Positions 1 to 18,481 of a DNA stretch of 64,000 nt are shown in pieces. Position 1 is the stretch's first letter. Every line of letters starts with the position of its first letter. Location of the stretch: the NCBI GenBank assembly GCA_037833965.1, contig AP031352.1, positions 5,188,501-5,252,500 on the forward strand, written 5' to 3'. The translations under genes were made by a program, and so were the position numbers. A model generated the notes under the pieces. It saw nothing but the letters and a program-made list of their open reading frames with translations, ran no database searches and was not told where the DNA came from. The stretch is from Marchantia polymorpha subsp. ruderalis. Lineage: Eukaryota; Streptophyta; Marchantiopsida; Marchantiales; Marchantiaceae.

Positions 1-3000
1 ACGCATCTTGTAGGCCACAGCATTGGTCAAAATTTACTTTGAAGCGTCGATTGTAAAGGTGGAGGTGGCGTGAATGCGATCGTCCGGCGGATCTGCTACG
101 CCGCGAAAGGTGAAAGCGACCGGGGAAGCGGACCGGCTGACTCGCCTGACCCGCTGAATGCCCTTTCCTCTCGGCTTCAGCTTTCCATATGAAGACATCG
201 GTAAGCCACCGGATATCAGCCAGTTGAAGCCAGTCGCTCCGAGGGTGGAAACCTGCTACGCCAGTGCAGGTGAAAGATTCCAAGTAGATGCTTTCTAGAA
301 CAGAGATAGCAGACAATAACGACCAGTGCGTATTGATTACTCGGTGCCATCGGCAATTATTTGAAAGGCTTTTGGCCATTGACATAAGTGATGTAGCACG
401 AGCCGAGCATTCCAGATTTCGGACGTATTTCCCGGAAACCTTGTGCTCTACATCTCGGGGCTCTGACATGCATTTACAATACACGAGACGCCGTCTGCAG
501 AAGCCATCTAGTGCTCCCGAAAGGACCACCGGGTCACGTGATTTTTCTCGAGACGTCCTGTGACGCCGAGACCCGAGGATTTGGAGGAGCCTGGCTTCCC
601 GCGGCAGGGAGGGGGAGGGGATCAGGATTCGTAACTTCGTCCTGCTTTCGATCCCCTTTGCTGCCTATTTTTATTTCCGTGGCCTGCCTTCCATCTCTCC
701 GTCCAGCGCAGTTTGAATATTTGTCCTCTAGAGATATCTACGGCCAAATTACTTCTTCAGATCAGCGCCCTTTTTCCACAATGTTGGAGCCAATGGGGCG
801 AACCACTGTCCCCCACTTGGTGTGTCCTGCCTAAAAATACGCCGGAGATCTGGTGGTGGTAGTTCCCGATCCCAGCTTCCTCTTGGCCGTTCTTGTCTCT
901 ACGCAGTCGACTGCGTTGCACAACGATATCCGCCCGCTCACTTACGAGGTGGGTTCCAGAGGATGGCGCTGGAACACGAGTCAACCACAGTTAACGAGAG
1001 ATATGTTTCATATTCGAGCTTAGCTGCAGGTTCACAAACACTAGTTATAGAAATATAAATGGCTATATTTCATGGTTTCCAATAAATGGAATCCAACATG
1101 TAATCTAGCAAAGGATGCGATGACCCCATCGAGCCGGATACTGCTGCACCTAAATATAAAGGACGATCACCATCTCACTGTAGAGTCTAGACCTCCGCTG
1201 GTTTTTCCGGAACGTGCTGTAAACTCGGAGGTACAAGAAATTACCTTCTTACCCATTGCCCCGGAGAATGTCTCAAGGTACAGAGCCTGCTGTTGTTTGG
1301 TAACTGGGGTTGAATTACGACCACTCTCTTTTCTCATACGACGAGTACCTTTTTCAACGTACAGATCTTGTTTCCAACACAGTAGAATGGAATCTACTGA
1401 TATTCAGAGTGCACGCAGGTCAGCAGAGCGGAACTGTATCATTGTTAAAGTTGATGTGCATAGTAAGGATGCTCTTCATCACGAGGGGGAGTGGTGTCCA
1501 CCAGATAATCATGATACTCTATCGCCTGGCGATGTTCACAGGTCAAACGTGATGCATGCCTTACGGGTTTGCGAGAGGTTACGTCATCGCATGATACGAT
1601 CCTGCGTTTTGATGAATAAAAACTTCAAAGATAATCAAAATTTCCTAAATGCTTAATGCTAAATCCCTAATTCTCTAGTTAGAAGAAAAAATTGATGCAA
1701 AGAAGTTATCGAGTCTAATGGACGATATGCAAGGTACATGTTCAAAATTTCATAGCTAACAAACTCCGTACTACTTGGAAGCTGAGAACATTGGATGCAG
1801 CTTTACAAGTTTCTCAAAATAAAACCTTATCTGCTAATGGCAACTAAAGTATTGATATTCCCACTTCGACAGTAATATGGAATTAGTGGTCAATTAGTTT
1901 TTGAATTTGTAAGATACACTTCGAAATACAATAGACAATTACCAATTATACTTTCAAAGTCTAGAACTTAGAAAATATTTGATAAAATTACATAATTGAA
2001 GCTTCAACCTTGCATCATTAGACATATCATTGAATATTATAATTTTCTTAGAAGAGAAAAATATGCATATTAATTAGGTAACATGAATAATTTTTTAAAA
2101 TGCTTGAAGTTGCAACCTAAGTGAATAATATAGCAATTTCACAATCTGGAATGACATTTTCTTCTCTTTGGGAAGAAGCAAACTAAGTCGTAAGGAATGA
2201 ATCCAGTTTGTTTGGGCGGCCGCAGATTTGTGCACTCGAATACTGTGATTCATATTACAAAACTGTCCAAAAGAAGTAATTCCTTCGGAAACTTTTAAAT
2301 TACATGAAGAAAAGTTAATTTCGCTCCAAATCATTAGCACGGTTCTGAAGCACCCAAAGATCTGAACAGAAAACGTTTAGTATGGCCAAGTGATGATACC
2401 GTGAGCAAAATTGAAGTCAAGTATTGGAATAAACTAATTTAAATAATAACATCACAAATAAAGTTTCTTAGTCAAGAAATTGACTTAAAATGAAGAGTAT
2501 GAAGAGAATATTATATAGACAGATACATATAGTCTTCTTCTTAGACTGTACACCGAAATAAGAACGCTGTTGTTTGCCCAAAGTGTTTCACTTTGTAGGT
2601 CTAAGATATTAAAGATGGCGTTTGTCATCAATTCGCAATCGTTTGAATAAGCTCTTAGAAGGCTGTAACGAACGCTTCATCGTGATGCATAAGCCGATGA
2701 GTTGTGCTATTTCTTGAGCTGTACCAATCCGGGCCTCGGAGTGGTGAATATGAACCCGGAGAGGTCACTGCTGGACTTGCCCTGAGAGTAATCGGTGGCG
2801 ATTGTTCTTGTTTCTCCCGCCGTTGTTCGATAAATGGAAAATATATTCTCATGTGTGAAGATAGAAAGTGATAAGATATTTTGAGTAAAAGCATTGTGAT
2901 CCGAAAGTTGAGATAATGTGAATTTAAAAGGTGAAGTGATGATGGATAATAGGGTGGTTGAGCCTAAATAAATGTCCACGGAGTGAGCTCCCTAGTAATA

Positions 3001-3470
3001 ATAAGAGTCTCGGCCATCATCTCCGTTCCAATGGCCTCTTGTCATCATTGACGAGCACCCAGCAAATGATTCGTCCGAAACTCTCACTTCAAATGCGGAC
3101 ATTACGAAAACATGCTGAAGGGATTTCAATGCGCAAAATGTAAGGTTTGAGCCGCGCTCGGAGGTCAAGGGGGCCGAGCAGAGAGCAAAAAGAAAAAGAT
3201 GAGCAGAGCCATCGATTAGGTTTGCGCTCGGAGGGAGAAAGGGATCTCGTGGGGTTCGTCGATCGGGTCTATAACGGCACGTACGTCAATGGGAAAGCGA
3301 CGATGATGTCGAAAGAACACGGATCGAGGATTCCCCCTGCCGCAACAACGCCGAAAGTACAGCGTACCTGCAGAGGGAGTAGGCTGACAATAAAGGTACA
3401 AAACATACACGCTCCAGTACAGAACGGGACAAATAAATAAATAGTGCAAAGAGCCTCTACCTTCGAAAGT
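1..3470. other. Intergenic, no recognisable gene
   Basis: No protein family, RNA gene or clear repeat could be recognised here. The longest open frame (1072-1656, +, 194 codons) has no recognisable motif, and its length is not far beyond chance in about 45% GC sequence. Roughly 1660-2650 is AT-rich and gene-free. The first few hundred bases could be the edge of a gene outside the window, but nothing shows this. Confidence 0.5.
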
Positions 3471-5313
3471 GGAACACAGGGCTCCACGATAGACCGGGGA
3501 ATATTATAAAAACTGCGTCGAACACGGCCACTCGGTTACGGCAGGAGATCTCGTACCGTCCGTGGTCAGACGCCCCGGGCGAGGTTCGGACAGAGCATGT
3601 GGGAAAGGTGAGACTGGACGACGGAATGCGCAGAGCTGTGACTGCGGTTGACGGAAGTGGGCTAGGGTTGCTGCTGGCGCGGTCGAGGGACGAGGAGCGA
3701 GGACGGAGGAGCGGGACCGTGGGGACGGAGGTGGCTATGGCGGAGGAGAAAGAGCAGGACGGCTACTAATGGCGACCACGGCCGCCACAATCAAGAGCAT
3801 GAACAACAAGCAGCAGCAGCAGCAGGTGCACTGGCGGCAACAGAGCAACAACAAGAGATCGCGAGCCGTGGAAGGGGATGTGGCCAGTACCTTTCGCGGC
3901 TGGTGAATTGATTTGCCGATTGCTCATTTGCTTGCTCCTTCCTCACCCGATCGGACAAAACAAAAAAAACCGCAAACTCTGAAAACCTTGTGACAAAAAG
4001 AGAGGGAGAGTAGGCTGGCCTCTCATTAGCAACCCATCCCCCCCTGCTGCTGCTGCTGGTTGTTTTGCGTGTGCGCATCGCTTTCCATTTTCCGGTGCAG
4101 CGCTGCGTTTCTTGCTCTTTTGTCCTTTGTAAGGATTGGAAAACATTCGCACCTTTGCCCTCTCCTCTCTCCTCTCTCTCCTCCTCCTCCTCCTCCTCTG
4201 ACCGGGCTCGGATAGGAAGAGGGAAGGCCTGTGATGCAGATACGTTGATTCAGAGATCGGGAAGGTCTTCGGGAAGAGAGGTGGAGCTTGTTTTGCGCTT
4301 TTCTTTTCGGGGTTAGTGCACGTCTCTGATCTGCAGAGGGCGCAGAGTGAGACAGGCCCCTGGTCGCTGTGCTCGTGACAGCGGGACCGGACGGGAAGAC
4401 AGACACAGACAGAGAGGGAGAAAGAAAGAGAGAGGAGAAGCGTTGAAGCGGGTAATGCTGTGATCCAGCGGGATCGGCTAGATCTAGGGGTGGGTGGGGG
4501 ACGGGGGGGAAGGGGGCGGGGGAGGGTATCGAGTTCGTTGTTTGCTTTCGTTCGAGTGTCGTGGGGTTGGGGCGTTCGGGGGTGAGCCAGAAGCTGCGTG
4601 CGCTTCCGCGGCCTCAAAAGTAGGGGTTCGCAACGATGGATTTCCTTTTTTTTTTTTCATGCTGGGTGTCATCGTTGAAGGTCTCAAGCTCGCTTGCGGC
4701 AAGAGGCCAGAGGACGAGAGCACGGAGGGAGGAGTGGGAGAGGTGGTGGAGCAAGGGCCTAACAGCAGGAAGGACAAGTGATCCCGTTGGATATTCTGCT
4801 GCTTTTGTTGGACTGACTGGGGATTGCGATTGCAAGTCGGTCAGTGCCTTCCGGTCATTTGTGCCTTGCCGCCTGCTTTAGTCCGGCCAAAAAAAGCTCT
4901 CAGTATCTGCCTGTTACAGGTGCTCCGCTTCATCTCGGGAAATCTCTCAATCGGAAAGGGACAGGCTGTGTGTGAACCTCGCAGTAGTTGGCACATCGCT
5001 CTCTATCGGGTGCTCGTCCAACCGTAGCTCGTCGAGAAATTCCCTCAGACCTCAGTCGAAAGAATCGGACCGAGCTGCCTCGGTGCGGAGAGTCAACTCT
5101 ACCCGAAGGACTGACGTTGCCGCAGGATCGCCCGAGTTTTCAGCGTCCCTCCCTCCTTCTCGCCCTCATTCCCGCCCCTCGGAGATCTCGACCAAGAGCC
5201 AGCTCTCGTCTGAGCTGAACACATCCCGAAGCCAGACTTCTCTCAGCTCGTTCTCCTGCTCGACTCCAACTACTCTCGTGCGACCTTGGTCCGTCAGGGG
5301 TAGCGGCTTCAAG
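3471..5313 (+). other. 5' flank / probable leader region of the NADP-MDH gene
   Basis: GC-rich, simple-sequence-rich DNA immediately upstream of the NADP-MDH start. It holds short CAG/CTG runs (about 3809-3824 and 4043-4057), a CT/CTC-rich tract (about 4156-4200), G-rich and GA-rich stretches (4390-4520) and a T run near 4647. Such pyrimidine- and GA-rich tracts are common in plant core promoters and leaders, so this is likely promoter plus 5' UTR; no TATA box or transcription start could be fixed. Long open frames on the minus strand here are low-complexity shadows. From 4972 the frame is open and in phase with the enzyme (see CDS). Confidence 0.4.
4158..4200. repeat. CT/CTC-rich microsatellite
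   Basis: Uninterrupted pyrimidine tract of CTCT then CTC triplets in the 5' flank of the NADP-MDH gene. It may act as a plant-type pyrimidine-patch promoter or leader element; that role is inference. Confidence 0.7.
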
Positions 5314-10283
<4,970 letters not shown>

Positions 10284-13200
10284 ACGTGCCGATTTTTATA
10301 AGTTTGACGTAGAAATCTCTACTCGAGGTTAATTCAAGAGTTATGGAAGGAGGGAAAGACCACTGTGGGTCTACGAAGTAGTAAAGCAGTATTGGTCCCC
10401 CCATCACATTGGTTGCACCATTCCTCGGAAGGCGCTCTTCGGCAACTTCTATACATGTCGCCACCTGAGCTTCATTGACACAGCATAAAGACCTCCAGGC
10501 TAGATGAATCAAAGAGGAGTGAAAGCTGAGATTTCCGTTTTTCAACCGTAGGTCGAGTTTTGTGGTATTAATACGTTCGTGTCATTTCAATTCGAAACTC
10601 ACGACTGTTGTAGTTAAAAGTCCTTTGGTGGAATGCTTGGCTGGAGAATGTGAGGATGTGTAAGTTGTTCATTTTTTCTCCGATCCTTCAGCGTAGATTA
10701 TACAGGCGAGGAGAGGAAAGCAATTTATTGAGACATTAGATCATCATTGAGGTTGCTCGCACCATTGTATGTTCCGTCTTCCTGGTATATATTGGAAATA
10801 AACAGTGTACGTATGTAATACGGAGCTAATTTTGTCCGAAAATTGTTGCAGCATATTGTCCGTGTCAGGTGTAGGGGCCGGGCAGTGCTTCTCTGCAGTA
10901 GTGCAAATTTCAATGTCATGCTACGCGATTTTGTTACTTAATCATGGCGCATCGATTAGAAAGATCTCTTGCCGCTGGTCCCTTTGTTAAGATCGGTTGT
11001 CCTTGTTTTATCTTGAAGGACAACGTGAACTTTAGCATGTTGAGTCCGGACTCACTAGACAACCACTGGTGCTCTGGTCAGTGTCCGCAGCACCTTCATT
11101 TCTCTTGGAGCAGAAGCCGTCACGCGTGTATTATCGTACTAACAGATTCTGAAACGTTTGCTGAGAAGACCTTTGACTGTCCGATGTCTATGCTGAATAG
11201 TCAGATAAAACGCACTCTCTCGAGCAAACCCATCGGAATGCAAACTACAAGATTCCTAATGTTGACAAGCCTGCGATCCGCGGTATACAGACCTCAACCC
11301 ATAGGCGCGATGGTAACTGCCACAACCCGAGACGCCTTGCCACAGCTGGTTCGGCATGGGGTATAATCGCAGTATCCACCTTCCTTCATCGCGAGCTTAC
11401 TCGCTAAGACGTTACTGCAACGAAGGCATTGTTGTTCGCATGCTGAATTGGTGCGATCTGCCGCTAATACGCCGAAGTGTAAGTCACAACCTGTTTCCAG
11501 CGACTTATTTAAGAGCCTGATACATTCACATTCAAAGCTAGCACTGTGTTACAATCTCCTAAAACGTCCAGCGACCGAAAGAACCCTTGTGAGATATAAA
11601 AGTCCATTTCATGGTGGCATCGGGAGTTCTACCTATGCGTAACTTCCGATATCATCTGCGGGCTTACATCTATATCAGGATGTCGTGGGATCTTCTGAAA
11701 TCTCTTCTGTATGTACTCAATGTACTGTATATGCTCCGTGGAAAATCCATACGCGATGTCACGATCTAGGAACATTCCTGTAGGCCCTGATAGTAAACCA
11801 TCATGTAAGCAAATCTGTGCCCGAATTTGCCTACGATCATGAAAACGATGCTGAACAGATCTTTCTCACTAGATTAACTCGGCAAGCTTCAATTGTGATT
11901 TCATATGTATTTCAAGTAGTCTGCTAGTCTTGGGCCTGCCAGCTCCGCCTGAGCTTGCACCACCCTTAACTGTGGGCTTAAGATACGGGTCAAAACGTTA
12001 GCTCGTGTATTCGGCTCGGAGAAGTGATACTACCCCAGTAGAGAAGTTGAAGAGCGTCAATTACTCTCCAAATTGGACGCATATGTCTGCCTCGATACAT
12101 GGATGGATGACAATTCAACAATTCAACAACCTACATCGACATGGTCAAAGAGGCATACATGGCAACCACTGATGAGGAGATCGGTGGATTCTGCATGAAC
12201 TCGTCCACTGCGAGGAACATCCTTCGACCGATGCCTACAGGCCCGAAGACTTTCTCGAGCCTCGTTCCTTCTCTACGTGATCCCCGTACTTACTATTCTT
12301 AATATAAATTTTGACTCAGGATCGTTAGACTGATTTTGATGCTAGGAATATTCGACTCATCTACGGCCAATGCGTTACCGTAACCTGAGACATGGCTTTT
12401 CAATCCGACGATGAGAGTCCAGGAGCACCTTCTGTCTCCGTGTTCACCCATCAATCCTCCAATTCAGTTGCGGGTGGTGCAACTTGACATCTCGAAGAGG
12501 GTCGCATTCTTTTATGAGAACAGCGGAACGATCGGAATGACGTCTCGCATCAGCGATGCCTTGAGGAGCTTATCTGTACCCCGCATCTTCAGGGAGTCGA
12601 GATTAGACGATCTCCTTACCTCACTTAATTCCTTACTCCGCGTATAATACTCTCTCCCGATTCTCCGCAGAGAGCTGCTCGACTCTCTGGGGCATCTTCT
12701 CGGATATCGATGCGTCTATGATTGCGTCGGAGTCTGAGCCTTTTTCAGATTAGGTAGAAGGTCATTTCATCTTCGATCGAGCGAAACTCCCAGTTCATTA
12801 TTCATCCTTGTTGTTCCCCACAAGCATAAGGACCTGCCCAGTCACCATCTACAACTCAGATATTGAGGGGCCACAACCCTGGCGGCATTGTTAACGAGAG
12901 GTCCGAGGGATTCACAGGGTACGTATGAGAGAGAACCTGTGCATCATGTTCGGTGCCGTTCGCCTCCATGGAATCCGAGCATCGGGCTCTCAGGACGAGA
13001 CACGGTAGTTCCATCTGCTGTGCGGTTTCGCGTCTATACGCATTCATCATCCGTTGCGTTTCCAGCATCCTTCATCTACTCACGGCATGTCCATAACCAT
13101 CCCCGGGTCCATGACCGTCGACGAGGTGCCAAAGACTGGGCGACGATCTACGAGCAAGAGCAAGAAACTAGAAAATCAACTACGCTAGTGTTCGTTCGGA

Positions 13201-14300
13201 CCCTCTTCGTGATGTTCGTTGTTTCGTGCGATCGACTGAAAATTGGGGAACGTCGTGATCACAATTCCGTCGTTGCGCGCGTTTGCAATGTTTTGTGCAG
13301 ATTCCACATATTCTTCAGAACGGCGCAAGGCTGGACTGGACTGAACTAGCCCAGAGATCTCATCTTGCAGATCTTCTGTCGTCCTAGCTCGTCCTGACAT
13401 GGGTGCACTAGACGATGGCCGAAATAAATGCCCGAGTCCCCGCCGAAAGATCTGATTATTGAGTTCATAGCTCCACAAGTTGACAACCTTTAGTCTGCCT
13501 AAGCAATTAAAAAAAGCCCAAGTCTGCCGAGAAAAGCTTTCATTTATTAAAAGTGCTGCCTGTGAATATCTCCTGGGAAAGAGCTTTGCAATCAATCCTG
13601 GGAATCCAACCGGAAGAAACTTGATCTGCAAGGGAATGAATGCAGAAACTCCTACTCTACTCCTTCCAACAGGGAGAGAAAGCTGCGCCGCTCACGAGGC
13701 AGTGAATCCAAATCTGGACCCGCAAGCTACCAACCACCTGTTGACGAGGGCCCGGCCACCGGCGGACTGAAGTGAAAATCACTGCGAAAATTGTGACGAG
13801 TTGGTCGCCTTCTAAAGCCATTGATGTAGAGATTCTTGAAGCACTGGACCCTGGATAGTCGATCGAGACTGGACTCGTGGACGCCTTTTTACTGCCAAGC
13901 TACAGGCATAAGAAGGAGGAGCCCATTTGCATATTAGCTGTACAGGACAGCTCTAGCCGACGCAGAACATTCTGAAGTCTGAGGACGAGAGGAGTAGTGT
14001 CCAAAACCTGAGGCTTGAATCAAGTGACTCCGGGAACCTACAGCTCTCTCGCCTCTCGCTCACGAGCCAGAAGATCTTCCGAGCCTCGCCCATCGAGGCC
14101 AAACCCTCTCTCTCCATCTCTCTCTCTCTCTCTCTGAAACATCATCAGTGGCACCGCCGAATGGGATTCCTCTTACCTGTCAGTTGATTCTGAAAACTAT
14201 TCTCGCTGAGAAAAGGGACCTACTTGCTGGCAGGCTCCGTGCACTCTACCCCCACCTTTCCATGTTTCGCGCAGAGCTTAGAGGGATGCCGAGCTACTGC
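10284..14300. other. NADP-MDH 3' flank and intergenic DNA
   Basis: The first 500 bases probably include the NADP-MDH 3' UTR; an AATAAA lies at about 10796. Beyond it no gene family was recognised. Open frames at 10944-11366 (+), 12888-13349 (+) and 13185-13631 (-) have no motif and overlap on opposite strands. A short CT run lies at about 14118-14138. Confidence 0.45.
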
Positions 14301-15143
14301 GACCTTGTCATGTGAGCTGGAAGAACAATGCACAGGGCTGCTACGGAGTTAGCCCAGTCTCGACACATTCCACTTTCTTAAGTCTTCGTTTCGCAGCAGA
14401 AGACTTGTGTGAAATTGTGTCAAATAAGGCTCAAATTTTTACGTTCTCGGAGTCAAAGTTATGGTCCGCGGTTGGATTGTATGTCAAAGGTGATTGCTGT
14501 AAAGGATCGGATGTTCAGGATCGTCTACTGTGTATGAGCGGATTCAAGCTTTCTTCGTGGTGTGCTAGCTCGTACAGCGGTGTACTGTACTATTTGTGTG
14601 TTGCACTTCTCGTGCAGGAGGAGCGGGTGTTTGAATTGGATCAGGGCCCACCGGAGTGCACCTGAGTTTTGTTTGACACGTCGAATAGCCATACTGGATG
14701 GGCTCGCACAAACCTTGGCGCAACAACGCTCACGCACCCGGATTGCTGAGAATTACTGCAACAGTCCCAGGGTCGGCCTGCATTCGTGGGATCGGTGGTT
14801 GACAGCCTACATTCCACCTCTATACGACTGCCTCGTTTGAAAGTCTTGTGATCTTCTCGTTCTTTTCCCTGTACTTTCCTCCCTCCCTCCCTCCCTCCCT
14901 CCCTCCATTGACGGAGGCGATCATGCTTTGTCACCAAAGACTTCTGGAGTCGTTTGAACACTTTTCACCACTACAGTCTTGCAATTTCTCAGCCTAAGTA
15001 CTCTGGCCTGATGATCCAACCTCCCGCTTCGCTCGATTCATATCGCCAGCATGCCCACCTCTCCCCCACGATGCTCCCGGAAGGCCGAGCTCGAAGTGGC
15101 AGCTGAAGTTGGAGGAGGGGGACGACGACGACGATGATGATAG
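14301..15143 (+). other. Probable 5' flank of the F-box gene
   Basis: A frame of 117 codons (14312-14665, +) is open but has no recognisable motif. A TCCC tetranucleotide run lies at about 14876-14907 and a GA/CGA-rich patch at 15110-15140 just before the F-box frame. This is most simply promoter and leader of the downstream gene; an upstream exon cannot be excluded. Confidence 0.35.
14876..14907. repeat. (TCCC)n microsatellite
   Basis: About eight perfect TCCC units upstream of the F-box gene. Confidence 0.9.
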
Positions 15144-16577
15144 GTGTTGTGCGGCGGCCTTGCGACGATTGTGAAGCTCGTCAGAGTTCCAGTGGTCTGC
15201 CCGCAAGCTGCTGCTGCTGGAGGACGATCAGACGAGTCGGGAACGAGAGTAGCTGCAGGTGAAGGCGGAATTTACTTCTTTTCGGCACGGGCTGACGGTT
15301 TCGTCAGCTCGACAATTCATCCTCCGATGCAAAGAATGTTATCTTGTAAGAAAGGCACGTCGTCCGAGGAAGGGATTTCGTACCCGGAGGAGGTGATCGA
15401 GAAAATCGTCTCGCTCCTGCCCTTCCCGGCAATTCTCAAGGCTCGAGGATTGACGAAATGGTGGTCGGCGGCCCTAGCGGGAGGACCTGCGGCCTCGCTC
15501 CAATACCACGCCCAAGTCTCATCGACTGATTCGGAGTCGGACAAATTCTGCCCCGTCTACGTGAGCCCGGACTTCCGATGCTTCATCGGCTTCAACCTGA
15601 CAACGAGAAAATGGCGCAAAATGTACAACGTCGCCTTCTTCCCGAACCAGAAGAAGATCTGGTCGTTCGGCTCGTGCACGGCGACCGGAGCGCTGATCTG
15701 CGGCGTGGTCGAGGCGCCAACGGCGACGCAGATCTTTCTGAAGAACGTTGTCAGCGGCGCGGCCAAAACGTTGACAATGCCCGTACGCCCCAAGAGGCTC
15801 GAGCACCTGTACGTCGAGGTGCTGGGCTCGGGGCGCGGCACCTTCCAGATCCTCGTGTACCTGCACCCATGGACAATCTACCACCCGGAGGCGCATCTAC
15901 AGGTGTACGACTCGAGGCGCGACACCTGGCACCTGCTGGCGACGGACATGCCCATCCCGTACTTCACATACCTGAAGACGCCCTTCAGCTCGTTCGCCGG
16001 TGCCGCGGTGCTGGATGACCGGCTGTACGTGCTGTACCAGGACAAGATGGCGTCGCTGGGCGGTCACTTCACGGCGCAGCTCATGGCCTACACGCTGGTG
16101 GCGCTGGGCCGCGACGGCGCAGCTGCAGGCGCAGACGACGAGCCGCGCTGCACCGGCGTGCGCCTCGACTTCCCGTTGCTCCACTTCCCGGAGTTCGAGA
16201 TCGGCGGGCGTCCGCGCGAGACCGGCCTGCTGGTGTGCGACGGCGAGCTTCTGGTGGTGGCCGTGTCCGAGGCCATGAGCGGCAACGTACTGCCGGCGCA
16301 TAGCATCGCCGTGTTCAAGCTCGACCTCGACTCCGAGGACTGGATCCACGTCGCCCGTGGCCCCCCGGCGCCCGTCGCCGGCATCAGCTGCACGCACTTC
16401 GTCGCGCACAAGGGCCTCATCTACATGGGCGGCGGCAGCGTCAAGGGCCCCGTCGTCTTCCTGGTGCTCGACGTGCGCAAGGAGAAGTGGACCTGCTTCT
16501 CGTCGCCCTTCTACGGCGGCGCATTCGGGCAATTCTTCGCTTTCGAGCCCGGCCTCGACCCCTTCGTCATGATCTGA
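15144..16577 (+). CDS. F-box/kelch-type protein
   Basis: Likely substrate adaptor of an SCF ubiquitin ligase, acting in nucleus or cytosol. It is one uninterrupted 477-codon frame. An F-box lies at about residues 78-113, with YPEEVIEKIVSLLPF as its first helices (Leu/Ile spacing for Skp1 binding). The rest is a beta-propeller-like C-terminal region with kelch-type strands (FNLTTRKWRKM, LQVYDSRRDTWHLL, FVAHKGLIYMGGG, LDVRKEKWTCF). Length and plan match plant F-box/kelch proteins of the At5g15710 type, from memory. The first 61 residues are poorly conserved-looking; a second in-frame ATG at 15327 (residue 62) may be the true start, giving 416 residues. Third codon positions are very rich in G and C, unlike the intron-rich NADP-MDH gene nearby. 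The target protein is unknown. Confidence 0.88.
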   Translation: MLCGGLATIVKLVRVPVVCPQAAAAGGRSDESGTRVAAGEGGIYFFSARADGFVSSTIHPPMQRMLSCKKGTSSEEGISYPEEVIEKIVSLLPFPAILKARGLTKWWSAALAGGPAASLQYHAQVSSTDSESDKFCPVYVSPDFRCFIGFNLTTRKWRKMYNVAFFPNQKKIWSFGSCTATGALICGVVEAPTATQIFLKNVVSGAAKTLTMPVRPKRLEHLYVEVLGSGRGTFQILVYLHPWTIYHPEAHLQVYDSRRDTWHLLATDMPIPYFTYLKTPFSSFAGAAVLDDRLYVLYQDKMASLGGHFTAQLMAYTLVALGRDGAAAGADDEPRCTGVRLDFPLLHFPEFEIGGRPRETGLLVCDGELLVVAVSEAMSGNVLPAHSIAVFKLDLDSEDWIHVARGPPAPVAGISCTHFVAHKGLIYMGGGSVKGPVVFLVLDVRKEKWTCFSSPFYGGAFGQFFAFEPGLDPFVMI

Positions 16578-18481
16578 TGCTAATCTGACCACCTCCCGCC
16601 CCGCTGCTCGCCTGTGTACATACATACATCATACATTCCTGAGAGCGGAGTCTGCTGTGAAAAATTCTGCGTGGCGGCGGCGGGCGGGCGGGATCGACAG
16701 CTTCGCAGGGCGATGAAGATTCGAAAGCACCGGAATTCGTCTGCTGCCGCTGCTCGCGATTTGGAAAATATGCGCTTCTGACTTCGTCCGTGCATACTAC
16801 GGCGGCAGAAACGCATCTGCAGTGGTCACAAATTCAAGCTCGTGGTCGCTTGTTTTCTGCGATCGGGAGCAAGACAGTGGCTGAATTAGATGTAGGATCG
16901 TTTAGTTTCTGTAGTTTTTTTCTGGCTCGAGTTTGGGAACTGTAAGGCGCTGCTGGTTATGGACGGATGGTTAGGTGAGCTCGGAAGATGGTGATTTGTC
17001 GAAGGGAAAGAAGTGACGGATGTTGAGGATGCTCACTGGGGCCGAGTGTTGTAGATCATATATCGTGAGCACGAGTTCCAGGAGGGAGGATAGACCGAGA
17101 GTGAGGAATGTGCATAATGGAGCAGTTCAGAGTTTAGGAAGACCAGCGCAGCTGTAGTTTTCGCTGACAACTGAGTGCGCTTCGGTATCTTTGACAGTCA
17201 TCGAGAATTGAGAATTGTTTTGAGGTGAAGAGTTAGCACGCGGACATTGTGCTGATGTAAGCTTGTGAAAAACGTTCTAAACAAGAGAACTCTGCAGGCA
17301 GCGGGTCGCTGACCCGCGCCGGCAGGATTCAAGTTCTCCGACATTTGCGTCCGAACGTACCCGACCATGAGCACTGCGTTGAGCCCTTGGGATAGTTCTG
17401 ATCCAAAGGGGGCATGAATTCTCGGCCGAGTGCTATGAAAGGTTGAGCTTTTGGATGAACGAAATCACGCATTCTCTTGAGCTCACTTCGTCCGGTAGAT
17501 TCATGCAAACTTACATCTCCTCCGGTAAATGTCTGTTCAATCGGCATGGGGGAGGGAAGCTGGAAATATTTGAGGGCCAAGAAGAACAGTAACAACCAGA
17601 CAACAAGCTGGAAGAAACTGTTGGCTTTGTTGGAACTCAGCTTTTAAGGTAAGTGGACACAACACTTTCAAATGCAAACAGATCCAGAAAAAACATATTC
17701 GTTGACAGCGAACAGATTCGATGGAATTGCCCGGGAGCAATAGAGTCAGACCATTATTCGACTGAAACCCCCACGGGACACCTTGCAGGCAGGATCCATT
17801 CCTGTTTCCGAGGAAGGGAATATAAAGGTCATATGGATTGAAGAGGGCATGTGATGAACACTGACACTGTGTTTAGATCTGGTGGGCAGAGGCACAAAGA
17901 CTTCTGCCAGCTAACGATACTCCAGAAACTCCGAGCCATGAAGTTAACACAACCATGGCAAGGTGCATGGAGTTTGGACAACGTGGAAGAAGAGTACGTA
18001 ATGAAGCTTCAGAAGATCTGCAGTGAACCAGTGAACATAGGATCCACGGATGATCTAACCTGTAGCCACCTGACACTTCGCTTGTTCATTCTCAATCTCC
18101 ATCATTCATGTTCTTCCAGGTGCATCCGCAGAGTGAAACTGCAGAACGTGTTTCAGTAAACAATCTCATTGCACATGTAGGATCAGTATCTGCTGCAGCT
18201 CTCCGATAAAATCAAGTCCTTTGCATGACCTCGCACTAACATTGTGGAAGTCAAAGCCGTTCACTCTACTCTACACACATCCTAATGATCAGAAGCCTCT
18301 CCAATCAAAAACCAATCCCGTACCACAAAGCCCAACACAAATTCTCAATAATAAGAGGAATCATGTCGAACTAATGAACAGAAGCCTCTCCAATAAAAAG
18401 ATCCATAGCAACAAAACCTCTTAACGTACCAAATGTTTCTTACTATAATAATTAGAGTGTTTTCGAAGTGGAGAACATCAA
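16578..18481. other. F-box gene 3' flank and intergenic DNA
   Basis: The 3' flank begins with short CATA and GGCGGGCGG repeats (16620-16690). A short GCGGGTC/GACCCGC hairpin lies near 17298. A 102-codon frame at 17851-18159 (+) has no recognisable motif. No gene was identified. Confidence 0.45.

Noticed and set aside
1072-1656. 194-codon open frame on the plus strand
   Set aside because: No recognisable motif, no splice or family support, and the length is within reach of chance for a 64-kb window.
3943-4617. 224-codon minus-strand frame
   Set aside because: Low-complexity Arg/Ser/Pro and CT/GA-repeat translation in the NADP-MDH 5' flank; no domain.
12110-12302. About 60-codon frame without stops (plus strand)
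   Set aside because: Short, no recognisable family, and neighbouring frames are equally open.
15897-16625. 242-codon minus-strand frame
   Set aside because: Antisense shadow of the GC-rich F-box gene.
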